In this document: positions 8,784-20,128 of the stretch, in pieces | Numbering within the stretch: position 1 is the stretch's first letter | Layout: every line of letters starts with the position of its first letter | Origin: Arachis hypogaea | Taxonomy: Eukaryota > Streptophyta > Magnoliopsida > Fabales > Fabaceae | Direction: 5' to 3' | DNA: 64,000 nt | Assembly (NCBI RefSeq): GCF_003086295.3 | Contig: NC_092051.1 | Location: 11,648,810 to 11,712,809 of the forward strand | Notes under the pieces: generated by a model | What the model saw: only the letters and a program-made list of their open reading frames with translations | Told to the model about the DNA's origin: nothing | The model's database searches: none | Made by a program: the position numbers and the translations under genes

Positions 8784-11379
8784 CTAATGACCTCCAGCGG
8801 AGCTTGGACCTGCGCGCTGAAGACATCGGCTGCGGCTATGTCCCTCGCGTCCACATATAGTGCACTTGCGAGGACCACGCATATCCCGCGAATCCATCTC
8901 ATTTAAGTAGTGGGTTGACTTTGGTCTTCCTTTCGTCGCGCGCCTCAATGTCCAGTTGGCAATCACCTTTGCTCCTTCATATCTATCCCATGTAGATGGG
9001 TCACCCAGAGGAACAAACTCGCCTATGTACACCTTGCAAATTTCAGACATCTTGTACACGTCGTGCACGTACACCTGCCAATCAAGACGCTGGTTGGCGC
9101 AACATGCAAGAACGTGGCGACATGGGAGTCGCTCGACCTAGAAATGGCCACAGTCGCAGTGTCGTTGCGCAAGGTTAACAGTGTAAATGGTACCATCTTG
9201 CATTTCGCGAACCTCAAACATCTCGTTGCGCCTGTCGAACCGGTTGACCACAATGTTTTCTGCACATTGGAAGCTTTCTTCAACTCTCTTCCTTGTAAAT
9301 TGTGAATATGTGAATCCGTTGCGGAGACGCTCATGAGCCTCGGTACTCTTCCGAGTAAACAACTCATTCAGTCGATAGAAAGTTGACCGGACAAGGGCAG
9401 TCACAGAAAGGTTGCGTGCACCCTTCAGGACAGAATTTATGCACTCTACCAAGTTTGTCGTCATATGTCCCCAATGATGACCACCATCAAATGCCAACAC
9501 CCATCTCTCAACACCAATCTCATCGCACCATTGAGTATATGCCTCACCCCGCTCTTTAAGCCTTTGGTAGTTTTTGTTGTACTCTTGCTCCGTCCTAGAA
9601 TAGCTTGTAGAACAGACCATTTAATCATAAGCAGATGCCACAAATTTACTATGAATAGAACCATAACAGCGAGTTGAAATACCTGTGTTCACCACAAGTT
9701 TATGCAAATATGGAGCCTTGAACCTCCTTAAGAAGTTGGACCCGATGTGCCTAATGCAGTACATGTGCCACGCCCTTGGTGGTGACCATGCACCGTTACT
9801 GCGAGCTATTGCAGTGTCGATGGAGGTATGGCGGTTAGAAATAATACCCACACCATCAATGGTACAACATATCTCCACAAATCGGTTAGGAAAAACAACC
9901 ATGCGTCTGCTGTCTCGCCATCGACAATCGCAAATGCAATAGGCACAATGTTTTGATTCCCATCTTGTGCAACCGCTACCAGAAGTGCACCTTTATATTT
10001 TCAGTACAGGTGCGTGCCATCAACCTGCACTAGTGGCTTGCAGTGTCTGAATGCTACAATACACGGATAGAAGCTCCAAAAAACGCGGTGCAGAACTCTT
10101 ACACCCTGAATCTCCTCACTCTCACGGTAAACGGGGAGTGTTTTAATTTGAACACGAGACCTTGGCATCTTCACTGTCATTGCTTTCAACCATACTGGAA
10201 GAGTCTGGTAAGAAACTTCCCAATCACCGAAAACTTTTGCGACAGCTTTCTGCTTTGCCAACCAAGCCTTCCGGTAACTCACAGCGTAGTTGAACCTGCC
10301 TTGGACTTCTGCAATAACAGACTTCACCTTTATCGAGGGGTCTGCTTCGACCAACGGCCTAATGGCATCTGCAATTGTGTTCGAGTCCAACTTGGCATGA
10401 TCTTGTGAAATCATGCCCACGGTGCACGTGTGCTTGCCATTGTATCTCCTGATCTCCCAACAAACTTTTTTTCGAATCAAGCTAGCTCGGATAAGCCAGT
10501 CGCACCCTGCACCATACCCCTTGCATTTCGCATAGAATGTCTGTGGCTCAGACTCATACACAGTGTAATCAACTCTTCTAGAGATGGTGTAGCTTTTGAT
10601 TGCAGATATCACTGACTCTCTCGAACCAAATTTCATTTCGACCCTAAACTCGCCATCTTCCGCCGCAGCGTTGCCTTCACCTACGACATGCGCACCACCA
10701 TCAGTCAGACAAGGAAAATAAAATAAGCACTATAGAAAACTTGAGTTAATAATCATAACATATCCGTATTTGCATACTCAGGAAATTCCGGGGCATGCAT
10801 GGCTTCAAGATCTAATGTCCGCATAAAAGACGGAACACCAAACGGGTGCTGGCTTACAATCGTATTTGCTTAATTTTGCACCGCCAGATTGCTTGCCAAG
10901 TCTCCGTCATCATTTTCGTCATCGACTTCATAGTTTGCTTCGAATTCCTCTTCACTGTCATTATTATCTTCTTCCCAATCTATATCCTCGAGCTCATCAA
11001 CATTGACCTCCTCCCCGACCGCGCCCAACTCTGACTGCTGTTCGAACTCAACGTACAACTCTATCATCGGCACATGAAATCGGGTTTGTTGATAAATACA
11101 TAACATATGCTGCATACTGGCATCGTCAGTGATGGGCATCATTTGAAACTGTATCAACCCACCAAATACTTGTACAGGATTCCTGTATAAAATGTTACTC
11201 ACCCTTTTCGAAATGTGGCTTTGAATGTTATTACAAAGTCCATTTTGCAACTCTACAAAACTCATGGTACATGGAATAGCAAATAACAACAGACATTCAC
11301 AAACAAAAGTTACTCTCTCATGTGTGTTTGGTATAACCTCACCGTTATAATATACTCGCAAATTTGCAATATTTTTCAT
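8784..11379 (-). pseudogene. MuDR-type MULE transposase, decayed
   Basis: Read on the minus strand. The N-terminal exon (from Met at 11379; the frame stays open to 11616) has a PB1-like start around YYNGEVIPNTHE and an acidic tail. The next exon, from 10636, starts MKFGSRESVISAIKSY, the MuDR N-terminal domain. The DDE-type MULE core contains QVDGTHLY, the C-H signature in YCIRHIGSNF and NLVECINSVLKGAR. A SWIM zinc finger (CDCGHF ... CRH, about 9145-9105) and a CCHC knuckle (CTICGREGHSRSRC, near 8820) end the protein. Stops include a TGA after HLY (10000), a frameshift near 9880 and a TAG inside the SWIM finger (9138-9140). An intron lies at about 9611-9692. It would have catalysed cut-and-paste transposition of its element. 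Confidence 0.8.
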
Positions 11380-11559
11380 AACTGCAACCTCACCTAATCC
11401 GATTTTTTGACACACCTGACTGCCAAAAAAATTCAGAACTACAACATATGTGTAAGAAAAAAGAATACAATGAGTAGAAATGGAGTAAGGCAAGCTGAAT
11501 GAGAGTGTTGCTTCGTATTTATAGGCCAGACTCGTGTTTAAAACATATTTTTTTAAACA

Positions 11560-11800
11560 AAACGCAACATGCGTTTTTAGTTTCTCAACAAAAAAGGCTG
11601 ACAGCCCATAAAACACAACCTGCGTTTATGGAAAAAGCTGACACAAACCACATCAAAACGTAGCTTACGATTGGCTTTAAAGGAAATTTAAAAAAAATTT
11701 AAAAAGTTTTGAAAAAACAAAACGCATGCTGCGTTTGTCTTTTTCTCTCAATAAAATAAAATAAAATAAATAAAAACAATGCTAAACGTTACCTACGTTT
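11560..11800. promoter_or_regulatory. Right subterminal paired half-sites of the MULE
   Basis: Five dyads with AAACG-like and CGTTT-like arms and a 7-bp spacer: 11560-11576 (spacer CAACATG), 11611-11627 (CAACCTG, left arm AAACA), 11656-11672 (TAGCTTA, right arm CGATT), 11720-11736 (CATGCTG) and 11784-11800 (TTACCTA). The last one is the inverted counterpart of the left-end dyad at 4822 and lies in the terminal inverted repeat. Confidence 0.6.
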
Positions 11801-11899
11801 TGAATAAGTTCCATAGCAGTGGAAATATTGGTCATGCATCCATTTCATTAGACAACACCAATGACAAATCCATAATGAAAAAAAAGAGCCTCATTTTTA

Positions 11900-12344
11900 G
11901 TATGCACCCACAATGTATCCTAAAAAATGATACAATGATCGTAAAATTTTTTCAATACTATTAGAACTTATATAGTAGGAATGTGTTCTAAGCTCTATAT
12001 AGCTTTTTTAAGGTGGGAGAATCCTCAAATGTTTTAATCACATCCATATCTACCTCATTTCGAATATTCTGGATGTGAATTCTATGACTTAGGTGGAGCC
12101 TATTAATCTTTTTTCAGTTGTTTAAAAAGTTTATATCTAAAGTCCTTATTCATAGGCTTCAAAGTACAAAGAATAAACTAGTAAGTTTCAACCAGAGTAC
12201 TTTGATAAAGGATAGATTAATTTCTCACAATATTCTTATTTCTCACGAGTACAGCATTATTTTACAACAAAATGGTAGAGCTTAGAAGTAAAAGTGGCGA
12301 TTAAATTAGAAATGACCAAAGCTTATGATATAGAGTTCGTTTGG
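11900..12344. other. Intergenic, nothing recognised
   Basis: AT-rich sequence between the MULE and the next repeat. I see no open frame or repeat of note. Confidence 0.5.
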
Positions 12345-12695
12345 CTGAGTTTCTAAGAAAAAATCTTTTTTTTAGTTATCTTTTTTTAAAGATCTTATGG
12401 AAAAGTAAAAGTAATTTTATGTTTGGGTATCTCATGCAAAAATATCTTTTATCTATCAATTATGTTTGGGTGTAACAATATAAAAGTACTTTTTTGTTTA
12501 TTTATTACATGAAAAACATATTTTTTTAAGGAAAAAAGATCTTTTAAAAAAAAGATATAAATTACAACTTCTCAAAAAATATATTTTTTTTAATTTTTTT
12601 AGTGCTTTTACTTTTACTATTAGAAATTTGTCAAACACACTAAAAAATAAAAAAGATCTTTTTTATCAAAATAATGGCGCCCAAACAAACACATA
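12345..12695. repeat. Dispersed MITE-like repeat, copy A
   Basis: A 350-bp AT-rich element with inverted ends: GTTCGTTTGG on the left and CCCAAACAAAC on the right, each followed inward by A/T runs with AAAGATCTTTT words. A second copy lies at about 38448-38812, with long shared stretches such as GTAAAAGTAATTTTATGTTT. The superfamily was not determined because no clean target duplication was seen. Confidence 0.6.
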
Positions 12696-13156
12696 GTTGA
12701 ATAGAATTTTCTCCGATTTATGCTAGGCAAATCGGGGTTTGATGATACTTTGGTTTTTTAAGACGGGTGGATGAAATTAGTGAGAGTTGAGTTGTGGAGT
12801 AGTACATTGATGATGAGTTGATAACGGAATGAGAATATGAAATTGAGAATTGATGATGGTTATGATGAGTTTGGGACCAGAATGTTGACAAGGATTATAT
12901 ATTACTGATATGCTGAAATTTGGTAAGTCGGCATAGGGGCTGTGGCAGTCTCCTACTCACATAAAATACATTGGTTTGGAAAGTCGCTATGCGCCTCAGG
13001 CAAGGACGGTGGTAAATCCTGTTTGTCGAGGTACGGCATCGGCGTAGGGACCGTGGCAATCTCCCGCCTATGTTTAGATGTGAGGGCTGTGGTAGTCTCC
13101 CACTCACATAACCTTCTCTGCCGCAAGAGTAAACTCGAGCATTATAACCTGAAAGA

Positions 13157-13269
13157 GTGTGTCGGACACTATATCCACGGGGCGCAGAAATAAGTGGGCT
13201 AGACATTATACACCAGGAAGCGCCAAGAAAAAGTGAGTAGGGCACTATATTCCTGGGCGTGACAAAAAC
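13157..13269. repeat. Three tandem units of about 38 bp
   Basis: Units at 13157-13193, 13194-13232 and 13233-13269 share a GTG start, the core ACACTATAT / ACATTATAC / GCACTATAT, a CC(A/T)..GG.GCG segment and an A-rich end. They lie within the LTR-like block. Confidence 0.6.
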
Positions 13270-14079
13270 GCTACATCCGAAAGGATGTGTCGGGTTGGCA
13301 GTTGAACCGGCAAGTGATATCACGAGTTAATAGGATAGACATTCATCATATGAATCTTCTATGTACTTGTTTGTTTTTCTTAACTTTTGTTATGCCTAAA
13401 TGAATCACATGTCTACTTACTATTTGATTTACTTGCTGTATATGTATATCACTTGTACTTTACTTGTTTGCATTACCTGTGTTTTCTGTTGGAATTGAGG
13501 AGATTTGGTAGGCGGTGGCAATGGAATCGCATGGAGGATAGGTTGGTGAAGGCTGTGGGACAGCAGTGACTAGTTTAGTTAGATATCCCTTAAGTTAGAT
13601 TACCCTGTTTATGGTTTAATTCATACATTTCGTTAAGCTTGAATATCATTATATCGATGTGAAGTTCTAGAATTGTCTTTGGCTTCCCATAACCTTATAT
13701 CTTATTTATTGGGCACTGTTACCATACTGAGAACCTCCGGTTCTCATATCATACGTTGTTGTTGTTTTCAGATGCAAGTCGCAATCCACCTCGGTGAATT
13801 TGCAGATGGTGACAGAGCGGATGATGGATCACATTTTAGTCTTTTATTTATTTAGTTGTAGATTTCTCTCACTTTTGATTTTTTGTATATTTTGTTGTTT
13901 TAGAGGCTTTTGCGTTAAACTTAGAGAGATAGGAAGTAAGCCTTTTATAAAATTCTGTTGTATCTTTTGACTAGTCAGCCTAAACTTTGCGGGCTGCGGC
14001 TAGTTCCCCTTTCAGATAATGCACACACACACACACACACACACAACTTGTTTATCTATTAGCTACTACCTTGTATCTT

Positions 14080-14275
14080 GGAGCTTTATGCAAGGTTGTA
14101 TATATTATGTTCTGTTCTTGTCGTGCCTACGCGTTTAAGTTATCATGTGTGAACGTTTTACATTTGTAATTTCACATGGAGCTTTATGGAAGGTTGTATA
14201 TATTATGTTCTGTTCTTGTCGTGCCTACGCGTTTTAGTTATCATGTGTGAACATTTTGTGTTTGTAATTCCACTT
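14080..14275. repeat. 98-bp tandem duplication
   Basis: Two adjacent 98-bp units (14080-14177 and 14178-14275) start GGAGCTTTATG and share TCGTGCCTACGCGTTT and TATCATGTGTGAAC, with only a handful of differences. This is a recent local duplication inside the LTR-like block. Confidence 0.85.
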
Positions 14276-14328
14276 TATGCGATTTTGAGCTTTCATTCAT
14301 TCATCAAGCTTTTAGTATTATTACTTTT

Positions 14329-14366
<38 letters not shown>

Positions 14367-14639
14367 ATGGGTTTTAGAACGGTCGTAACACTTTATTATC
14401 CTTTGCTTTATGGCTAAAGGTAAAGCTTAGGGTGATATGGTGTTACATATATTATCTTAGTTTAATATATACATTTAATGAAATATTATTTGAACCTTTT
14501 ATTTATATTTTTTATTTTTTAAAAATTTCTTTATGGATATGGTCTAAGAGTGTGAAGGACACATATTATAAACTGAATGTCACGGCCTTGGACACACTCC
14601 AACACTACCGTGCCGGCACTCGGACTTACTCGAAGCACG

Positions 14640-15437
14640 TCTCGAATTACCTCTGCTCGGTTCGTCTTTGTCTCCATGATATGGTTTAAACATACTCATA
14701 TGGAAGACTGGGTGGATCTTCATAGAGGGAGGAAGTTGTACTTTGTAAGCAACCTCCCCATCACGTCCAATGATCTCAAATGGCCCTTCGTATTTGCGGA
14801 TTAAGCCCTTATGAACTTTGCGAAAGACTTTGAATTGTTGTGGAAGAAGTTTAATCATTACCTTGTCTCCCACTTGGTAGCTTGCATGCCTCCTCTTCTT
14901 ATCTACTCATTTCTTCATCCCCTTTGCAGCTTTATCGAGGTAAGAACGAGTGACATTTGCTTGTTCTTCGCATGACTTAATCATATGATAAGCTCCAGGG
15001 CTCTTCCCTGAGTAAGAGAAAGAAAGAGAGTGAGGTGTAAACGGCTGTTATCCAATCACAATCTCGAACGGACTCTTCCTTGTAGACTCACTCCTTTGCA
15101 GATTGTATGAGAACTGAGCAATGTCTAGAAGTTTTGTCCAATCCTTCTGATTAGCGCTTACAAAATGCCTCAAGTAACACTCGAGTAAGGCATTCACTCT
15201 CTCAGTCTGCCCATCGATTTGAGGATGGAAGCTTGTTGAAAAATGAAGCTCTGACGTAAGGAGTTTGAACAGCTCTGTCCATAGTCGTCTTGTGAAGCGT
15301 GGATCTCGATCAAAAATGATGCTCTTAGGTAATCTCCAATACTTCACCACATTCTTGAAGAATAGTCGTGCTACTTCCTCTGCAGTGCAGTCCGTAGGGG
15401 CAGGTATAAAGGTAGCATACTTCGAAATTCGATCCAC
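14640..15437 (-). pseudogene. Gypsy integrase, truncated at the C-terminus
   Basis: The minus-strand frame from 15437 opens in the integrase core with RISKYATFIPAP, then IIFDRDPRFT and GQTERVN, consistent with the catalytic Asp and Glu of the DDE core. After an interruption near 14900-15050, frame 14873-14580 carries the integrase C-terminal module (KVFRKVHKGLIRKYEGPFEI, HPVFHMSMFKPYH). The frame then runs directly into the remnant of the 3' LTR, so the chromodomain is gone. It would insert element cDNA into chromatin; this copy cannot make a complete enzyme. Confidence 0.75.
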
Positions 15438-15788
15438 TACCCTAAGAATAGATCCAAACCCCTCGGACTTTGGTAAGGTAGAGATGAAATCTAGAAAGAC
15501 ACTTTTCCACGGTCGCTATGATGGATGCAGATGTTCCAACAACCCACTTGGTGTCTTATTTTCAACCTTATCTTGTTGGCACACAAGACAAGTCTTCACA
15601 TAGCTCTCCACTTCATCTCTCATTTGAGGCCAATAATAAGAAGATTCAATAAGTGCCAAGGTCCTTCGCTGACCTTAGTGACCAGCCCACTTGGTGTCGT
15701 GGCATTCTCTTACTAATTTTATTCTTAGATTTTTCCATTTAGGGATGTATAGTCTTTTTCCTTTAGTATAGAGAAGGTCGTCTTCGAG

Positions 15789-17424
15789 TCAAAATCTTTT
15801 GGTCTTACCTTCTCTAACCAAATCCACCAACTTCTTGGCTAATAGATCATGATGCAACCCTTCTTTGATAATATGCACAATATCTCCTTCGACCATAGAA
15901 ATGGCTGGCAACTCAGTCTTACGGCTCAGCGCATCTGCTACCACATTAGTCTTGCCTGACTTGTATTCAAATTCAAAATCAAACTCAACTAAGAAATCTT
16001 GCCACCTAACTTGTTTGAGGCTTAACTTCTTCTGAGTTTGGAAGTAGCTTGTAGCTACATTGTCTATCTTGACGATGAAGTGTGAACTAAGCAAGTAGTG
16101 ACGCCAAGTTCTCAGACAATGCACTACCGCGGTCATCTCCTTCTCTTGGACAATGTATCGCCTCTCTGTATCATTCAACTTGCGACTCTCAAAGGCAATA
16201 GCATATCCTTCTTGAATCAGAACCCCTCAAATAGTGTAGTCAGAAGCATCCGTGTGGACTTCAAATACCTTTGAGTAGTCTGGCAGTGCCAGTACTGGTC
16301 TTTCTGTGATAGCATCCTTCAACTCATCGAAGGTCTTTTGACACTCCTTTGACCATTCCCAGGAGTGATTTTTCTTGAGAAGATTAGTTAATGGTGCAGT
16401 CTTGGCGGAGTATCCCTTGATAAACCTCCGATAGTAATTAGCCAACCCAAGGAATGACCTCAATTCAAATATCTTATTTGGCAGCTCTCATTCTTTGATA
16501 GCCTCCACCTTTCCTTGATCCATGCAAATAGTTCTATCTTTAATGATGTGTCATAAGAAATGGACTTCGTCCCTTGCAAAGAAATACTTTTCCTTATTCA
16601 CATATAGGTTATTCTCTCGCAAGATCTTAAACACGGTTCGTAAGTATTCTATATGTTCCTCCAAAGTATTGCTATAGACAACAATATCATCCAAGTAGAC
16701 CACTACAAACCGATCAAGGTAAGGTCGAAAGATCTCATTCATCAAGGTACAGAAGGTTGCAGCAGCATTAGTCAAGCCAAAAGGCATCACCAATCACTCA
16801 TACGATCCATACCTCATGACACACGTAGTCTTAGGATCATCACCATCGACAATCCTCACTTGGTGATAACCTCAAATCCAGCTTTGAGAACCACTTGGCT
16901 CTACCAAGTTGATTAAACAAATTGGCTATCAAAGGAATAGGATATTTGTTCTTGATGGTTACCTTGTTAAGTGCTCGATAGTCGATGCATAGTCTCAGCG
17001 AAACATCATGCTTCTTTTGGAACAAGACTGGTGTGCCATAAGGTGCCTTTGATGGACGGATGAACCCAGCATCTAGCAAATCTTTGAGTTACTTCTTCAA
17101 CTCCTCAAGTTTTGGCAGTGCCATCCTATTAGGTCCTGAGGCAGGCAACTTTACTCCTGACTCAAATTCAATCTTGTGGTCCATCTTTCTCTCAGGTGGT
17201 AGTTGTTTTGACAACTTGAGAGGCATCATATTCTTATTTTTTTCAAGGACATCCTTAATTTTGGGAGGAACGTCTTCTCTTTCAGATGTTGACTCCTCTT
17301 GTAATAGAGCCAAATATGTAGTCTCTCCCTTCTTGAACCCTTTCTTGAGTTGCATCACAGAGAGCATTGGTGGTCCTCTAGCTTTAGAGACTGTAGGGAC
17401 TATGCATGGAGATCCTTTCTCCAT
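15789..17424 (-). pseudogene. Gypsy reverse transcriptase and RNase H, decayed
   Basis: Minus strand. From 17424 there is a linker, then RT with [19 protein letters not shown] and [19 protein letters not shown] (about 17079-16900). A small frameshifting deletion follows LDLR near 16860, and a TGA precedes [13 protein letters not shown] (16793). The active-site motif YLDD is intact in [12 protein letters not shown]. RNase H follows with [16 protein letters not shown] (from 16463) and ERRYIVQEKEMTAVVHCLRTWRHYLL (from 16178). The reading frame upstream continues into the protease across the hAT insertion. Confidence 0.8.
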
Positions 17425-17444
17425 GACACATACTATGTCGTAGT

Positions 17445-18914
17445 CATAGTTGTAAAAATCGAACCGGTGATCGAACCGGTCAGGTTACTGGTCCACTGGT
17501 TTATTGGTTCAACTGATAAACCGCTGGTTGAACTGGTAAAATCGGTTTTACGTAAATAAAAAATATAAAATACTAAAAATAGTCATAAACTTAATAAATT
17601 CAAAATACATATCTTTAGTTATTCACCAACATTTTAAAAACAACCAAGTTTCAAAGTCTAAATATAATTGATATAAAGATAAACATGAAATTAGTTAGTA
17701 CTAGTACATTAGTATCTTAATTAAACACAATAAGGATAACAATTCATAAACTAAATCCAAAGAGTGATTTCGAAGTCGGCAAGTTGCAAAAGTATAAAAC
17801 AATAGCAATCCTAAATTCCCTAATTCCTATTCCCTATTCAACAAGACAGCAACTTTAAAGGCTTAAATAGTTAAATTCACAGCAATCTTAAATAATTACA
17901 TTATTCACAGCAATCTTAAATATTCACAGCACATGCATATTTATAACAGAACAACATTAGATTTACATTATTCATATTCAACAAGCATATTCAACACCTC
18001 GGTTTCAAGCATTAGTCAACAAGCATATTCATCCCAGAACAAATCAACAAAACAACAAATTTTCACGTTTTCAACAAGCATATTCAACACAGAACAAATC
18101 AACAAAACAACATAATTCATATTTCATAGATTCAAGCTTTCAACAAGCATATTCATCCCATAAATTTTAAGTTTCAACACATAATAGAATAACATAGGAG
18201 AAGTGCAGTTTAAGGTTGTTGGAGAACAGAGGAGAAGTGCAGAACAACATTATTCATAAGTCATAACACTGTAACAGCAAGAAGTGCAGAACAGACTACA
18301 GAGGAGAACTGGAGCTAACCTGTTTGACAGAGCAGAAGAGCGAGGCAACGGCGAGGTCGACGGCACAGCAACGGCGAGGGCGACGGTGCGGCAACGGTGA
18401 CGGCAATGAGAGACATCTGCGGGTCTGTCCTGTTCCTACTTCCTTAGTTCCTTCAGACTTCGGAGTTCAGACCGGCAGTGAGACGAAGAAGACGACGGCG
18501 GGCGGCTGGCGGCAGTGGCTGGGTGAGTGACACTGTGACAGAGTGAGGTGAGGTGGTGGCGGAGAGGGTTAGCCGTTAAGGGATTAGGGTTGGGGGGAAA
18601 AGTGGAAAGTGGAAGCTAGGCCTGGGAGTGGGGTTTGGGGGGTACCGTGCGTATACGACGAGACTTTTCTTTTTTTTTTTTTATAAACCAAAACGACGTC
18701 GTTTTGGAAAATGAATAAAAAAAAAGAGCTTCCGAACCGGTCGGTTAACCAGAAACTGTCGGTTTTCCAGTTTTCATCAAAACTGGCCGGTTCAACCCGA
18801 TTCTCAACGGTTCTCTTCCTTATCCGATCATATCACTCAACCGGACCAATTAGGGGTCTGGTTCACCAATTTTCCGGTCGAACCGGTCGGTCCAGTCCGG
18901 TTTTTACAACTATG
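17445..18914. mobile_element. Non-autonomous hAT-like element nested in gypsy pol
   Basis: A 1470-bp element with ends CATAGTTGTAAAAA and its inverse, flanked by 8-bp repeats GTCGTAGT (17437-17444) and GTCATAGT (18915-18922), 7 of 8 identical; 8 bp is the hAT size. Subterminal DNA is packed with GAACCGG / CCGGTT words. No transposase was found. A GC-rich stretch near the right end (18324-18620) may be leftover 5' exon or leader. Removing the element and one repeat copy restores the gypsy frame exactly, so insertion was clean and later than the retrotransposon. Confidence 0.8.
17968..18160. repeat. Short imperfect tandem repeats in the hAT-like element
   Basis: The word CAACAAGCATATTCA recurs near 17979, 18018, 18074 and 18142, with CAGAACAAATCAACAAAACA following two of the copies. 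This is an irregular tandem array inside the element. Confidence 0.6.
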
Positions 18915-18922
18915 GTCATAGT

Positions 18923-19201
18923 ATGACATAGGTATTATATTTGCCTTCCTTTGCAAATCAAGCCCGATGACTATTTTGAAATCGTCCATGGGTACGGTAC
19001 TACTGAGAAATCCACAAGACCCTTCCAAGAACCAATAGTCATCTCAACCCTTTTTGCTATTCCCTTAAGGGGTTCACCCTTGGTATTCACGGGTTTGAAC
19101 CAGCCATTCTTTTCGGTGATCTTCAACCCAAGCCTTTTTGCTTCATTAGGTGTGATGAAGTTGTATGTAGCACCAGTGTCGATCATAGCCGGGTTTTTCA
19201 T
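18923..19201 (-). pseudogene. Gypsy aspartic protease domain
   Basis: The minus-strand frame has the retropepsin active-site triplet in AMIDTGATYNFI, followed by VVPYPWTISK; an adjoining frame continues with FKIVIGLDLQRKANI and stops at the hAT insertion. It would process the Gag-Pol polyprotein. It sits between gag (upstream, 19371 and beyond) and RT. Confidence 0.75.
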
Positions 19202-19370
19202 TGATAAAGACTTTTACATATATCAAACCTTTCTTTTCTGCGGTTTTTGCCTCTTTGCCTTTCACAGCATTCATGAGTTGGATAGATCCAACACACATAT
19301 TTACTTGAGTTTGGGCCTCTCGTTCCTCGGCGATAGATGCCAGAGTCCCTAACTCGGGACAATCCTTCAT

Positions 19371-20128
19371 TTAGTGTGGTCCCTTGCACACGAAGCATTC
19401 TCCTTTTGGCATAAAAGTCTTCTTCTTTTTCTCGTACTCTTTCTTTGAAGAGTATTTTCCTTCTTTCTTGGTTGAGAAACTCTTCCACTTGTCTCCCCCA
19501 CCTTTAGTAGAACTAGGTTTGGAGGAAGACTTGGGTTTAGAGTCTCCCCTATGATACTCAGTGAGTGATTCGGCTACCACGATGGCCTCATCGACATCCT
19601 TAACATTCATTCTTTGTAGTTCTTGCTTTGCCCAAGGTTGGAGTCCTTCAATGAAGAAGAACAATGCATCCTCTGATGATAAGTTGGGGATTTGAAGCAT
19701 AAGAGTTGTGAACTCCTTTACATAGTCGCTAATTGTACTCTTGTGCTTCAACTCCCTCAACTTTTTTCTTACTTCATAGACCACATTCTCAGGGAAGAAT
19801 TGTCTTTTTAACTCTCTTTTGAAATCTTTCCATGTGGATATGTTGTAAGTATCCTTTTTCATATCTACGCATTTTCTCCTCCACCACAAAGTAGCATTAT
19901 CAGAAAGGTAGAGAGCTGCAGTGTGTACCTTGATTGCTTCTTCGACCACCCCTTCTCCTTCAAAAAGTACCTCTCCATTTGCCATAGGAAGTTCTCCACC
20001 TCTCGAACATCTCTCACGCCCTTGAACTCCTTTGGCATTGGGAGATCAATCTTTGTCGTCTCCCTAATAATGGTTGGTCGAGATTTTACTTCCTCGAACC
20101 AAACTCGAACTTCCTCAAATAGTTTCAA
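19371..20128 (-). pseudogene. Gypsy gag, frameshifted
   Basis: Minus strand. The first frame, from 20128, holds the N-terminal capsid part (LPMPKEFKGVRDVREVENFLWQ); it shifts near 19960 into the frame with ALYLSDNATLWWRRK, FKRELKRQFFPENV and IEGLQPWAKQELQR, the retrotransposon Gag core. The CCHC knuckle begins CFVCKGPH, then a TAA falls inside it, and KDC follows. A Ser/Lys-rich linker precedes the knuckle. Confidence 0.75.

Larger units (their letters stand above)
4719..11890. mobile_element. Mutator-like element (MULE) with PMD gene and transposase
   Basis: A 7.17-kb element bounded by a perfect 9-bp direct repeat TCATTTTTA (4710-4718 and 11891-11899). From each boundary the motif TTATGGA is met at the same distance, and further in the ends share GGATGCATGA and AGGTAACGTTT, so divergent terminal inverted repeats of about 120 bp are present. 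Inside are a plus-strand plant-mobile-domain gene and a minus-strand MuDR-type transposase, convergent, both with stop codons. The subterminal regions carry paired AAACG/CGTTT half-sites with 7-bp spacers. Such PMD-carrying MULEs are known in flowering plants. Confidence 0.7.
12700..14447 (-). mobile_element. LTR-like retrotransposon sequence (solo LTR or remnant)
   Basis: A non-coding block whose right edge, read on the minus strand, begins TGTAACACC at 14447, a common start for Ty3/gypsy LTRs. It has a patchwork of short internal repeats (three units of about 38 bp at 13157-13269; a 98-bp tandem duplication at 14080-14275), a CA run (14023-14043) and a TA run (14332-14360). The left boundary and target duplication were not found, so solo-LTR status is a guess. 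Confidence 0.4.

Noticed and set aside
13980..14045. CRISPR or other direct-repeat array
   Set aside because: Only a CA dinucleotide microsatellite in LTR-like DNA; no CRISPR array was seen in the window, as expected for a plant.
18324..18530. Possible small basic protein in the hAT-like element
   Set aside because: GC-rich sequence of simple composition with no homology; more likely a leader or leftover exon of the element.
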